DNA of 51,524 bases from Gnetum montanum. Lineage: Eukaryota > Streptophyta > Gnetopsida > Gnetales > Gnetaceae. The position numbers were made by a program, and so were the translations under genes. The stretch is from NCBI GenBank assembly GCA_015680685.1, contig MNCI01024992.1, positions 7,626 through 59,149 of the forward strand, in the 5' to 3' direction. Shown here one piece after another: positions 43,000-51,524 of the stretch. Within the stretch, counting starts at the first letter, position 1, and each line of letters opens with the position of its first letter. The notes under the pieces were generated by a model, which was given only the letters and a program-made list of their open reading frames with translations, had not been told where the DNA came from and did not search any database.

Positions 43000-43345
43000 T
43001 GACAATGTGGGGCAGGTCTCCCTCTCCAACAACCGTCAGGGTCTTCTTGCCTGGCAATGGGCACCATCAGCAATGATGGATCAACAACAGTAGCAAGAGA
43101 CCAAGGGAAATTTTAAGTTTACTAGTTAATGTATTTTCATTAAGTTTTGAAATTCAAGATAATTATTTAATTTAAAGTGTCCCAACTTTCTAGTTTGATT
43201 TACTATTTTGAAGCATCACATAGCCCTCTCTAGCTGAGACTATTCCTAGGTTTTTGTACCCACACGGGAGGCACCCTAGGCAATAGTCTCCTCAAATAAG
43301 TTTTTTTTTTCAAGTGTTGGTGCATCTAAAATTTACACATCAATA
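43000..43345 (-). repeat. Left arm of a large inverted repeat (LTR-like)
   Basis: The reverse complement begins TATTGATGTGTAAATTTTAG at 43345 and is colinear with 44314-44640, including GTGCATC.AAAATTTACACAT, GGGAGGCAC..TAGGCAATAG and AGCAATGGGCACCA-like words. Either two LTR copies in opposite orientation or a foldback element. Confidence 0.7.
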
Positions 43346-44313
43346 GAGGTGGGTAAGGAATTCTGTTACTTTGTCAACAACTTATGTATTTTGGGGGTTC
43401 AATAGTCCGAAACTCAAAATTACGTTGTTGAGTAATGACAATAATGCATAACTACAAGTGAGTTTCCATAGTTTGGTAGGTAAAAATATTTCCCCATGAC
43501 AAAGAAAATATTTAGTTAAGCCAACATTGAGTTTTCAGCAACAACAAAACCTACTCAAAAACCAGCCAAATTCTTAAGATCAATCACACTAGAGACAGTG
43601 ATCCTCTACAACCACAACACTGTTTACTACTTGCACTTTGAAATCCAAGATGATAATTCATTCTTGCTTCACACAGTCACATCCAAGTTAAAGATTAATC
43701 GGGAGTGGCTTCTTTCATGCTTGCACAGTTGCACGTTGATCCAAAATAATCTAACTATGCTTTCCAAGACTTGTTGTACTCAGCCAAGACCCTTTTGAGT
43801 GGTCCAATCTAAAAACATGAACATGCTTAATTTATTTGTTACTGCAAAATGGATTGCAATTCTCTTATTTAAGGAAAAATAGTATGTGAATGCTTAAGAG
43901 GTATTCATTATTAGAGCTTATCATGTACGAGTATTGTAACTTGGAAAAATTTGACTAAAAGGAATATAATGATCTCTTAAATTTGATTGTGGCAATGAAT
44001 CAATTATTATTAATAACTATATTGGATTATGAATCAAAATTAAGTATACCTAAGCAAAACATGTTTTTAATGATTTAGGTAATAATAGTTTAAGAGTTCT
44101 ATCTTAGTAGGTGCTCACACAAATTTTAAACACCATAAAAATTAATATATGGTGTTAGTGAGGTATGGCTCACTTAATTAGAGTATGCAACGTTTGGAAG
44201 GATAAGGTTTAGAACTTGATGATAGCCTATATGTAGCCTGTGTTGGGGTTGCAATGTTAGACAATAGAAAAATGGCCAACAATGTCAGAAAGATCCAAGG
44301 AATAACAACTCAT
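43346..44313. other. Spacer between inverted repeat arms
   Basis: About 970 bp, AT-rich, no ORF with recognisable similarity and no transposase-like sequence. Confidence 0.5.
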
Positions 44314-44640
44314 TGTTGATGTGTAAATTTTGGATGCACCAACATTAAGAAAAGAAACTTGTTTAAGAAGACTATTGCCTAAAGTGCCTCCCATATAGGT
44401 ATAAAAACTTGGGAATAGGGTTACCTAGAGAAGGTTCGGTGATGTTTTAAAAAGGTAATTAAAATGAAAAATTGAATAGCTATTTTGAAATTCAAAAGTA
44501 CAATAGGTAACTAAAAAAAATTAGATTTTCCTCATCCTCAACTACAATAGGTGTTGCTGCAACTGGTGGTGCCCATTGCTGGGCAGAAAAACCCAACTAC
44601 CATTGAAGAGGGAGAGAGAGATCTAGCCTGCTGTGGCTAT
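44314..44640 (+). repeat. Right arm of a large inverted repeat (LTR-like)
   Basis: Begins TGTTGATGTGTAAATTTTGG at 44314, the mirror of 43345-43000. GA-rich sequence continues to about 44990 and truncates the kinase pseudogene that follows. Confidence 0.7.
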
Positions 44641-45050
44641 GTGCCATCTCTCCGTTGCTGCTGCCAAAGAGAGAGGAAGACCCTTGGTTGTCATGCAGAT
44701 CGAGAGGGAGGAAAGAGGCTGCTAGCATTGTCTGCCGCGTGCACGCCGTTCAAGAAGAGAGAGAAGGCCGCTGCTGCAACACAAAAAAGAAAAAAAAGAA
44801 AACCGCTGCGTGCTGGTTTCCCTGCTGGCCCTCGATGAAAGAGAGGCTGGCCCCGATGTCTGCCATGGCCTGCCGCAACTGCGGACACCACCTGCCACAG
44901 CGCCCTGTAGAGACAGAGCCTGCCATCGTCTGCCGTTTGTAGCAGGAAAAAGGAAAAAATAAATAAACAAATAAAATAGGGAAGCCGCGGGGAGAGGTGT
45001 CAGAGACCAACGCGCCGTACGCCTGGCCTGCTGCCCAACGCGCCGTACTA

Positions 45051-45690
45051 GATGATTTCACATCCCTGTGCAGGAGAGGCGGATTCATGGAGTGCAGAAA
45101 TGCCAATGCTTCCGCCGTTTGAAGAGCGACCTGCATTCTAACATGCCACCCCAGCTTCATCTCTAGTCTTTTCGAGCCATACAAATGATCCGCCAAAGTA
45201 CCGCTGCCGATGCACTCAAACACCAGAAGGAAATATTCATGACGAGACGAGGCATGTGGGTCACTGCAGCCCGTAAAGTCTTACAATATTGGGATGCTGG
45301 ATTTGGCAGAAGATTGTGGCCTTATTTAGAAATTCATCCATGGCAGCAGCTGTGCTGTGTTTTCGGTGAAGTCGCTTCACGGCAACATTTCTCCGGAGTG
45401 TTCCTTTATACACTGCACCGAAAGCTCCGCTGCCAATCTTGTTTTCATCCTAAAAATTATCGGTGGCGAGGCTTAGTTCTTTGTGAGAAAAGACCGGGAG
45501 ATGTGGGAGAGATTTTTACTTTGAGTGCAGCGGTTGCTTTCCTTGTTGATGTTGCCTCTGACGATACCTCCGTATTAAAACCAATAACACCAGGGTCATC
45601 ATCAATGCCGCAGCTGCGGCCCCTGCTCCTACCTCTGCAAATGTATCATGTCAAGGCAAAACCCGATAGCATCAGAGGCACTAAATACTG
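45051..45690 (-). pseudogene. WAK/LRK10L-like receptor kinase pseudogene (truncated)
   Basis: Minus strand. A membrane segment (AAAALMMTLVLLVLIRRYRQ) near 45600 is followed by the juxtamembrane FSHKELSLATDNF, then a TAG at 45452-45450. The kinase N-lobe has the glycine loop IGSGAFGAVYKG, the ATP-binding Lys in VAVKRL, and IQHPNIVRLYG. A one-base frameshift near 45270 precedes DPHASSRHEYFLLVFECIGS, then GTLADHLYG, TAEALAFLH and the catalytic HRDVKSS at 45051. Everything after HRDVK (DFG, activation loop, C-lobe) is missing, cut by the neighbouring repeat. The extracellular domain is not recognisable apart from scattered Cys codons near 45690. The pattern GTLADHL...TAEALA best fits plant wall-associated or LRK10-like kinases. 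Confidence 0.9.
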
Positions 45691-46528
45691 TTCCCACAGT
45701 CAGATCTATGCTTCATGAGTTTCGGAATGGCATGAAGATACAATGGTCCATCGTGAGAAACTGAGAATAGCCGTAAATGCTTTTAAGAAAAAAATACACC
45801 GCTATAAGTAAAACTCTCATCGTATATTCTTAAGCAAATTGAGTTTAGAAAGAAATTTATTTACACGGATGTTATTATTGTTGAGTTCTTTTTTTCATAG
45901 TCTTTTTAGGTTAGGAAATGCTTAATTCAATTGAGGTATTGCTATGGTGTATAATTCTTTAAATGTATGTATTGAATTGACAGAATGTTAATGGTAGATA
46001 TCAATCTCATTCTTTTTCTTGGCACAATCTCATTCTCTTTCTTGGCACAGTCAATAGTTTGTTGAAGATAGTTTGTTGAAGATTGAGGTTATTGATCATG
46101 ACCCTGTGACTAGCATAGGCAAGGTTGACATCAACACTGAAAAGGAAGGCTCACATGACTTTGTTTCTGTGCACCTTTCTATCTATTAGAGGCACAACCC
46201 ATCTCTATTTATAATCTGTTCTTGCCTCTATGGTAAGCACATTTACAAATAAACAATAATGGTGGAGCAATAATATTAGTCTAATAATGGAGGAGACGGT
46301 AGTGGCTGGAAAGATTTGCAGATCTTCTTCTATCATGATTCTACATAAGGAGGGACCACTCAAGAGCGTGGGACATACCATTAATTCAATGCTTTAGCAC
46401 AACTCAAATAATGAAACTGTAATTAAGGTTTTATTATATCTGTGATTTTATGGCTACGAAGTTCATAAGCAATAACGCCTTCGCTGTTTAGTTTTTCTTT
46501 GGCGATACACAACCAGAAAAGAAATTAA
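45691..46528. other. Intergenic, mostly unassigned
   Basis: AT-rich with no supported gene. It contains the inverted copy of the LTR-like word (46089-46136). The duplicated phrase AATCTCATTCT(C/T)TTTCTTGG occurs at about 46000-46045, and AGTTTGTTGAAGAT is also repeated. Confidence 0.5.
46089..46136 (-). repeat. LTR-like dispersed repeat, copy 2 (inverted)
   Basis: The reverse complement starts TGTTGATGTCAACCTTGCC and matches 41203-41250. Confidence 0.6.
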
Positions 46529-46795
46529 TATTTTATTTATGCGTCAACAAAATCCACGATGCAGTCATTTCCAAGTTGAATGGTGGAAACCATAAGGGGG
46601 AACGAGACATGCCAATCAAAGGTAAGTGGATGATCTGCGCTGGAAACTACGGATACGAGTAATTCAGATTGAAATTGGGAAAGCCAGAATGAGGAACGAT
46701 GGCTTTGCTAATTAACGGAATTAGTGCGTCACCTTCGTACTTGGTTGTTAATCTCTCAGTGGGGACTGATGATGTTGGTGCGATGGTGCGCAGAA
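46529..46795 (-). pseudogene. Relic of the chalcone-synthase pseudogene locus (coding part deleted)
   Basis: 46529-46592 matches 19510-19560 and 46689-46795 matches 20172-20284, in the same orientation. In between, only a scrap of CHS coding sequence remains (reverse complement TTCCAGCGCAGATCA, as if two GCGCA words had recombined). It is a second, more deleted copy of the same truncated locus. Confidence 0.75.
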
Positions 46796-49101
46796 GAGGC
46801 GGGATTAAAGAATCTCGTGCTGTTTAAGTAACGATCAAAATTCAACGTTTGACGCCACAACATTTCACATGTTACCGTCCAAAATCAATTTTTGACCAGG
46901 TTCATCAGTTCAGTGAGCACAGAGTTCATGTTTTGAAATTCTCTCTTAGCAATGGGCTAAACTAGACACCTTTGCTCATGTGAACTTAACAGACATTAAT
47001 CTTCTTGTACTACAGTCAGGACCTGTATAGTAGCTGGTCTATGTTTGTTCATGAGGAATAGAGAACGGAGATATTCACCACACCTTATTGCAAAACCAAG
47101 CTAGAAATAAACCAAAGAATCATAGACTAATGAATGCAGTAATGTCTATTGAGCCATAGGGATGATTCTCTTCTCCATCTTTGTTGAAAAGAAGAGAAAG
47201 ATCTGAAGCAGTTTAGCTATGGATATTTATTTTATCTTGACCAAACATGTTACAGTAATTGGAAAAGGATTTTTTGCTTCTTCAATGATGAAGGTGATGA
47301 ACACAAATCATGTTGTAAAGTAACTGGCTTAGCAACAGGATAGTGAAATAATTCTGGGCAAACCTTATCTGATTGTTGGTGGGCTTTCATTTAGCTTTTA
47401 TTTGAAATTGCAAGAGAGCAGCAACTACTCTATCCCTTTGATTTTTTCTCATTTCTAGGTCCGTCATTTTAAAGATTTTTATATTTTTATACCAAAACTA
47501 CCTTTATTGTCAGTGATTTGCGGCCTATATTGCTGCCGGATCTGGGATTGTGAAGCAAATTTGTTTGTTTTTTCATTGCATAGTAAAGAAATTTGTAGCT
47601 GTGTATCCACAGTTTCAGGTTTCCCACAACTAGAACTACAGAATACTGGTTCTGAATTTCTTCGATTATGTGGACAGCACCAGATTCCTGCGGCAGAAAA
47701 CAATCAAGGCGAGCATTTTCTTAAATAGCTTAGCAAGTTACGTAGATGCAGCAGCACGTTTGGTAGGAGCAGGTTAGCAGGACATCGAATAAGAGAATAG
47801 TTGACCGTCCATGGAATTGGACCAGGGGACGTGTTTGACGACGAGACAAAAATAGTTGAACGTCCATGGAATTGGACCAGGGCACGTGTTTGACGACGAG
47901 ACAAAACTTGCCTACAGGGCAGAGCTATGTACAGCCCCGCTGGTCAAAAGAATCAAACTTTTCTATTAATTTAATATAATCAATAGTTCAATACATATAT
48001 TCAATGCCGCCACTTGAGCTGCATCTAATCTAGGTACCTGCACGGGGTTTGAACCCTGATTACCTTTTGACCTGCCAGAATACAAAACGCTTTGGGTCGC
48101 TTTTTTACAGTTGCATATTCAGAATTTTGAATTCTGAAGTTGTGGTCTTTCTGCTGCCCATTTGTTTGCCTTCAAACCACAATTACGCAATGGCGACCAC
48201 TTTTTACTACAGATCATTCAAACAAAGATTCGACGTTTATTATATTTTTAATCTTTGCATCATATGTAGCTTTTGTTTTAATATATAATTGCTTAAAGGG
48301 ATCATGAGTTTCAATGTCCAGGGTTTTAAGAGGGTAGTGGATGAGCGAAACCTTAATCTCTGTGAGGGTGTCAGGGTGCTTTTAAGGTTGAACCTAAGTA
48401 TTATAACTTTGTAATCTTTGCATTATGTATAGCATGAATTCAGAATATGAGATTGAAACATTTTATATAAATCATGAACTCTTCAGGAAAGAGATAGAGG
48501 ATAATAAAAGTTGTTTTTCTTTCTAAATGAAAACATCAAATCACACCTTCTAACATTCTTTAAATTTATGTTTTAGGTTGCTTTATATATACATAGTAAA
48601 GAGCAGGAGTTGCCTTTAGGGTACTACTAGGTTCTAATTATTTGGTTTTAGCTATGTTCAAATTTGGTATATGTTTATGTATTAAAATTTCCAAAAGAAA
48701 AGCTAGGACACTTAAAAATATAAGATTTAACAAATAAAGTAGAGTAATAAAAGAGAGATTAATTCTATACGTAATAACAAAACAATTATTCCTTTAAAAA
48801 AATATAAATAGTGTGCAAATATCTAATGGAGAAATACAGAAGTTTTGAGTGATAGTCCTGAGAAGATATTTTAACTTTGATCTTGCTTCATTTTCTTCCT
48901 TTTGCACCTCTCTTTTATTTGATGCTTTTATTTTAAGCTTTCTCTGACAACTTACTTGTAATTTTGAATAGCTCCTAAGACTTTTTGGAGCATATACATT
49001 GCTCCGCTCCACCTCAAGCCCCACCCACATAGTGAGCGACTAGGCCGACTCGCTCATTGTTAATTCCATATTTCATAATCAAGAAGCAACGCATTACCAT
49101 C
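46796..49101. other. Intergenic upstream of the mini-CHS ORF
   Basis: No supported gene. It contains the 55-bp tandem pair at 47796-47905, a tRNA B-box-like GGGTTCAAACCCC on the minus strand at about 48040 without a convincing A box, and a TATA-like TATAAATAG at about 48803, 300 bp before the CHS-like ATG. Confidence 0.5.
47796..47905. repeat. 55-bp tandem duplication with ACGTG motifs
   Basis: Units 47796-47850 and 47851-47905 are nearly identical. Unit 2 carries a perfect G-box GCACGTGT; unit 1 has GGACGTGT. They lie 1.2 kb upstream of the mini-CHS ORF on the same strand. Confidence 0.92.
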
Positions 49102-49455
49102 ATGGCTGCCACCGCGGAGAAGGCAAAGGGTAACGCTTGCGTGCTGGCCATGGCCACAGCGCAACCGGCGAACGTAATAAAGCACAGCGATTACCCGGAT
49201 TACTACTTCAGGGTGACCAAGAGCGGGCACATGACGGAGCTCAAGCGCAAGTTCCAGCGCATCTGCGACAGAGCCCAGATCAATCAGAGGCACGTGCTGC
49301 TCACGGAGGAGATGCTGAAGCAGTATCTCAGCATTGCGTCCTACGATGAGCCCTCCCACAACGACAGGCAGCACATAATGTTGGGCTTCGGCCCTGGTAT
49401 CTCTGTTGAGACCATCGTCCTCAAAGCTTTCCCAATTCACCCCACGTCCGCCTAA
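49102..49455 (+). CDS. Chalcone synthase-like mini-ORF (117 aa, catalytic core deleted)
   Basis: Intact ATG-to-TAA frame. Residues 1-91 match the N-terminus of type III polyketide synthases: VLAMATAQPANVIKHSDYPD, FRVTKSGHMTELKRKFQRIC, LLTEEMLKQYL, DRQHI. Residues 94-110 match the conserved C-terminal loop GFGPGISVETIVLKAF. About 270-280 residues between them, with the catalytic Cys, His and Asn, are absent, so it cannot make chalcone. A Met 15 codons upstream (49057) is in frame, but the family alignment supports 49102. The codons are G+C-rich and free of stops, unlike all neighbouring relics. There is no intron at the Cys55 position, where plant CHS genes usually have one. It may be a recent pseudogene, an intronless copy, or a small protein; whether it is expressed is unknown. 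Confidence 0.75.
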   Translation: MAATAEKAKGNACVLAMATAQPANVIKHSDYPDYYFRVTKSGHMTELKRKFQRICDRAQINQRHVLLTEEMLKQYLSIASYDEPSHNDRQHIMLGFGPGISVETIVLKAFPIHPTSA

Positions 49456-50639
49456 ACGTCTAAACTCCCGTGTTTCCTTCCATGTTTTAGTATTTGTCTA
49501 ATTTGAGTGATGCATTCCAGATCTGGTCAACCCCACTTCATACTCGCCCACCCAGATTTCCAGCTTCCTTCCCGCCCATGTTCTTTCTTAGTGCATTGTT
49601 CAGAAGATGAGCTTTGTTATTTGTTATTATCTACTCCTACGATTCGTCGTCCATATAATTTAACAGTGGTCTTTTTTTTATATCATGATTATGCTACATA
49701 TGAGTTTTTTTTGCCATGCATCTTTATGAAAACGGTAGATCTTTATTTATTTATTTACAATTTTTTAAATCATCTTCAATCTTTTTTATTTCTTTATTGA
49801 TTTAAAAAATAATTTAACAATCCTTTAATTTTTTCCATACAACAAGGACCAAAATTTAGTAAAACAAATGAAATTTAAATACAAAGTAGGAAATCTGGAT
49901 ACGATATTCATTTTGCTGTGTAGAAATAAAATTCCAGTTGTAAACAAATACAATTTAAGTGGAAAGTCACTTTTGTTTCCAAGGAATGAAGAAAGTTATG
50001 GCTGCTAAGGCATCGTATTTATGAAAGGTGTTCTGGGATTTAACCAGCGTAGAGAGGCCTGGTTGAATGGAATGAAAGAGGTTTGAATCGCAACGTTCAA
50101 TTATCGTAATGACTTTCGTTCATGGAAAGTAGAAGAAGGAAGATGATAGTATACGGTAATTCTAACTCCTTATTTTCCATTTTTACTTTACGTTATCATT
50201 TTCTTTCCAAACTCAAAACAGACATCGGAGCTGCTAGCACGTTATCACTTTTGCGCCGACTACCACGAAGACAAAGTATGGTTCTGAGCGTCAAAAAAAG
50301 TAAAAGGGAGTTGCACGAGGAACTGTGAATGATCGACCGTCTTTTATTTCTGGGAGAGTTTCATTCTTCTTTTTAATAATGTTTGACTTAAGATTTATTA
50401 TTGCCTACCTTGTACGCATTAACATACTGTAGTCTGTAAGCAAGCATATGCTTGCTGTTATTGTGAACTGCATAACCAAATCTGCAAAAAGCAATAAGGT
50501 GAGAATCAGGATTTAAATTCTTCAATTACGCATCAAATCTGGGGCTGTAGAATTTTAGGCAATGACTTGGAGCATGAGGACCAAATTTCTGGTGAGCAAA
50601 TAGAACCCAAAAACTTTATCTTTAATAACATTTACCTTC
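49456..50639. other. Intergenic downstream of the mini-CHS ORF
   Basis: AT-rich, no coding similarity recognised and no repeat identified. Confidence 0.5.
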
Positions 50640-50868
50640 AACAAATATAGTTAAATTAGAATTTTATAACTTAATATTGCCTAGCAAAATTGAACCTATA
50701 ACTTAAAACTTTCATATAAAGGAGTGTTGGAACTCAAAATAAGTGAAACATAAGTACAACCCAAGATATATAGTTCAATTAGAACTTTACATTGCCTACC
50801 AAAATTGAACCCATGACTTTGAACTTCCAAAAATCAAGTGTCTAACCACTAAGCTAACACCTCATTAT
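50640..50868 (-). mobile_element. tRNA-derived SINE-like repeat, one and a half tandem units
   Basis: The minus strand has a pol III A box, TAGCTTAGTGG (50856-50846), and a B box, GGGTTCAATTT (50812-50802), at suitable spacing, followed by a TAGGCAATGTAAAGTTCTAA body. A second unit downstream repeats the B box (50696-50687, AGGTTCAATTT) and body (TAGGCAATATTAAGTTATAA) but lacks the A box. Degenerate relative to a real tRNA; no cloverleaf could be closed. Confidence 0.65.
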
Positions 50869-51105
50869 TAAAGTTTCTATATAAAGAGTCTTACTATTAG
50901 TCTATCGCATCGTGAGTCTAATATGGTTAGTAAACTATTTCAACACTATATTCTTAATATTTTAAAAGATAGATTTTCCTTGTTTTCATGCTTATTTAAG
51001 GAGTTGTCAAAATCCAATATAATTTGATTATAAATACATCCTAAGACACATACCCAACATGACACATTAAAAGAATTATGTAAAGGAATATAACAATACC
51101 TCAAG

Positions 51106-51524
51106 TGATGAGTCATGAATTTGCTGACAGCTGCAATAACGCACCCACGATAACGCACCCACGATATCGCATCCACGATATCACAACCGACGTGATATCG
51201 TGTACGCGATATCGTAGCCTGTCTCCTCATCTATAAATAAGAGGTAGATAGATCATCAAGGGGGAGTCAATTTAGAGTTAGTTTTAATTTCAGTTTTCAT
51301 TTTCTCTCTCTCTACTCTTCTTCCTCTTAGTGTATGCGTGCAGTGTGGTGAATGTAATTGTACAACATCCTTTATTCAAGTGTGACGTACTTGGACACGC
51401 ACATGACCGAAAATAAAGATCAAGATTACTTCATCATTGCAGCATTCACTTTGCTTAACTATTTAATTAATTATTATTTACTGCTTTCCTAGTTAATCTC
51501 TTCTCACCCTTAAACTCCTATTAA
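51106..51524 (+). repeat. Start of an LTR of type E (runs off the window)
   Basis: Begins TGATGAGTCATG and is colinear with the solo LTR E. It has GATATC palindromes at 51163, 51177, 51194 and 51208, then TATA box CTATAAATAAGAGG at 51231. It could be a solo LTR or the 5' LTR of an element beyond the window. Confidence 0.85.

Noticed and set aside
44551-44942. Overlapping ORFs of 95 codons
   Set aside because: Low-complexity GA-rich sequence within the LTR-like right arm, with Arg/Lys/Glu bias and no recognisable domain.
48030-48060. Possible tRNA or SINE on the minus strand (GGGTTCAAACCCC)
   Set aside because: Only a B box-like word is visible; no A box at suitable spacing and no cloverleaf.

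Overview
ORGANISM. This is nuclear DNA from a seed plant. I favour a large-genome gymnosperm, but that is an inference. The window is almost entirely old, nested LTR retrotransposons. It also has a chalcone-synthase-like (type III polyketide synthase) ORF with two relics, a broken plant receptor-kinase gene, a tRNA-derived SINE and a 750-base assembly gap (37895-38644). No bacterial-type operon, CRISPR array, rRNA or intact tRNA gene was seen. LAYOUT. (1) 1-18159: plus-strand Ty3/gypsy element D, its 5' part lying outside the window. Its 3' ORF (called ORFx here) is split by a complete minus-strand relative, element A (2884-15092, target-site duplication GCCAT). Its 3' LTR is split by a solo LTR, E (16799-17602). 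(2) 18165-20280: an LTR remnant, unassigned DNA and a chalcone-synthase pseudogene. (3) 20281-31819: minus-strand element B, which keeps its 5' LTR, gag, protease, RT-RNase H, integrase and most of ORFx but lacks its 3' end. (4) 31820-33094: unassigned DNA with a Ty1/copia RNase H relic. (5) 33095-40599: plus-strand element C (target-site duplication ATGAG), with both LTRs, tRNA-Asp-type PBS, gag and protease; RT, RNase H and integrase are deleted. (6) 40605-51105: low-copy and older repeat DNA with inverted LTR-like repeats, the kinase pseudogene, a 55-bp tandem duplication, a 117-codon intact chalcone-synthase-like mini-ORF (49102-49455) and a SINE. (7) 51106-end: start of another LTR related to E. 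HOW THE PARTS WORK TOGETHER. A, B, C and D belong to one group. Its marks are TGATGAG/CTCATCA LTR ends, a PBS matching tRNA-Asp, a CX2CX3HX4C gag zinc knuckle and an additional ORF of about 940 codons after integrase; these fit the Athila/Calypso side of Ty3/gypsy. The main discovery candidate lies between integrase and ORFx. In A, B and D there is a TATA box preceded (clearly in A and D) by the GGCCTC-type palindromes seen in the LTR U3, then a short leader, then a GT...AG intron of 282-308 nt whose 3' splice site abuts the ORFx ATG. The TATA-to-ATG distance is about 440-455 bp in all three. Upstream of this, A and B carry paired hairpins whose stems differ in sequence but keep pairing. Element C has lost ORFx and this promoter. 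All coding regions of the four elements are broken, mostly by stops consistent with deamination of methylated cytosine. All calls come from reading the sequence by eye; no database search was run.
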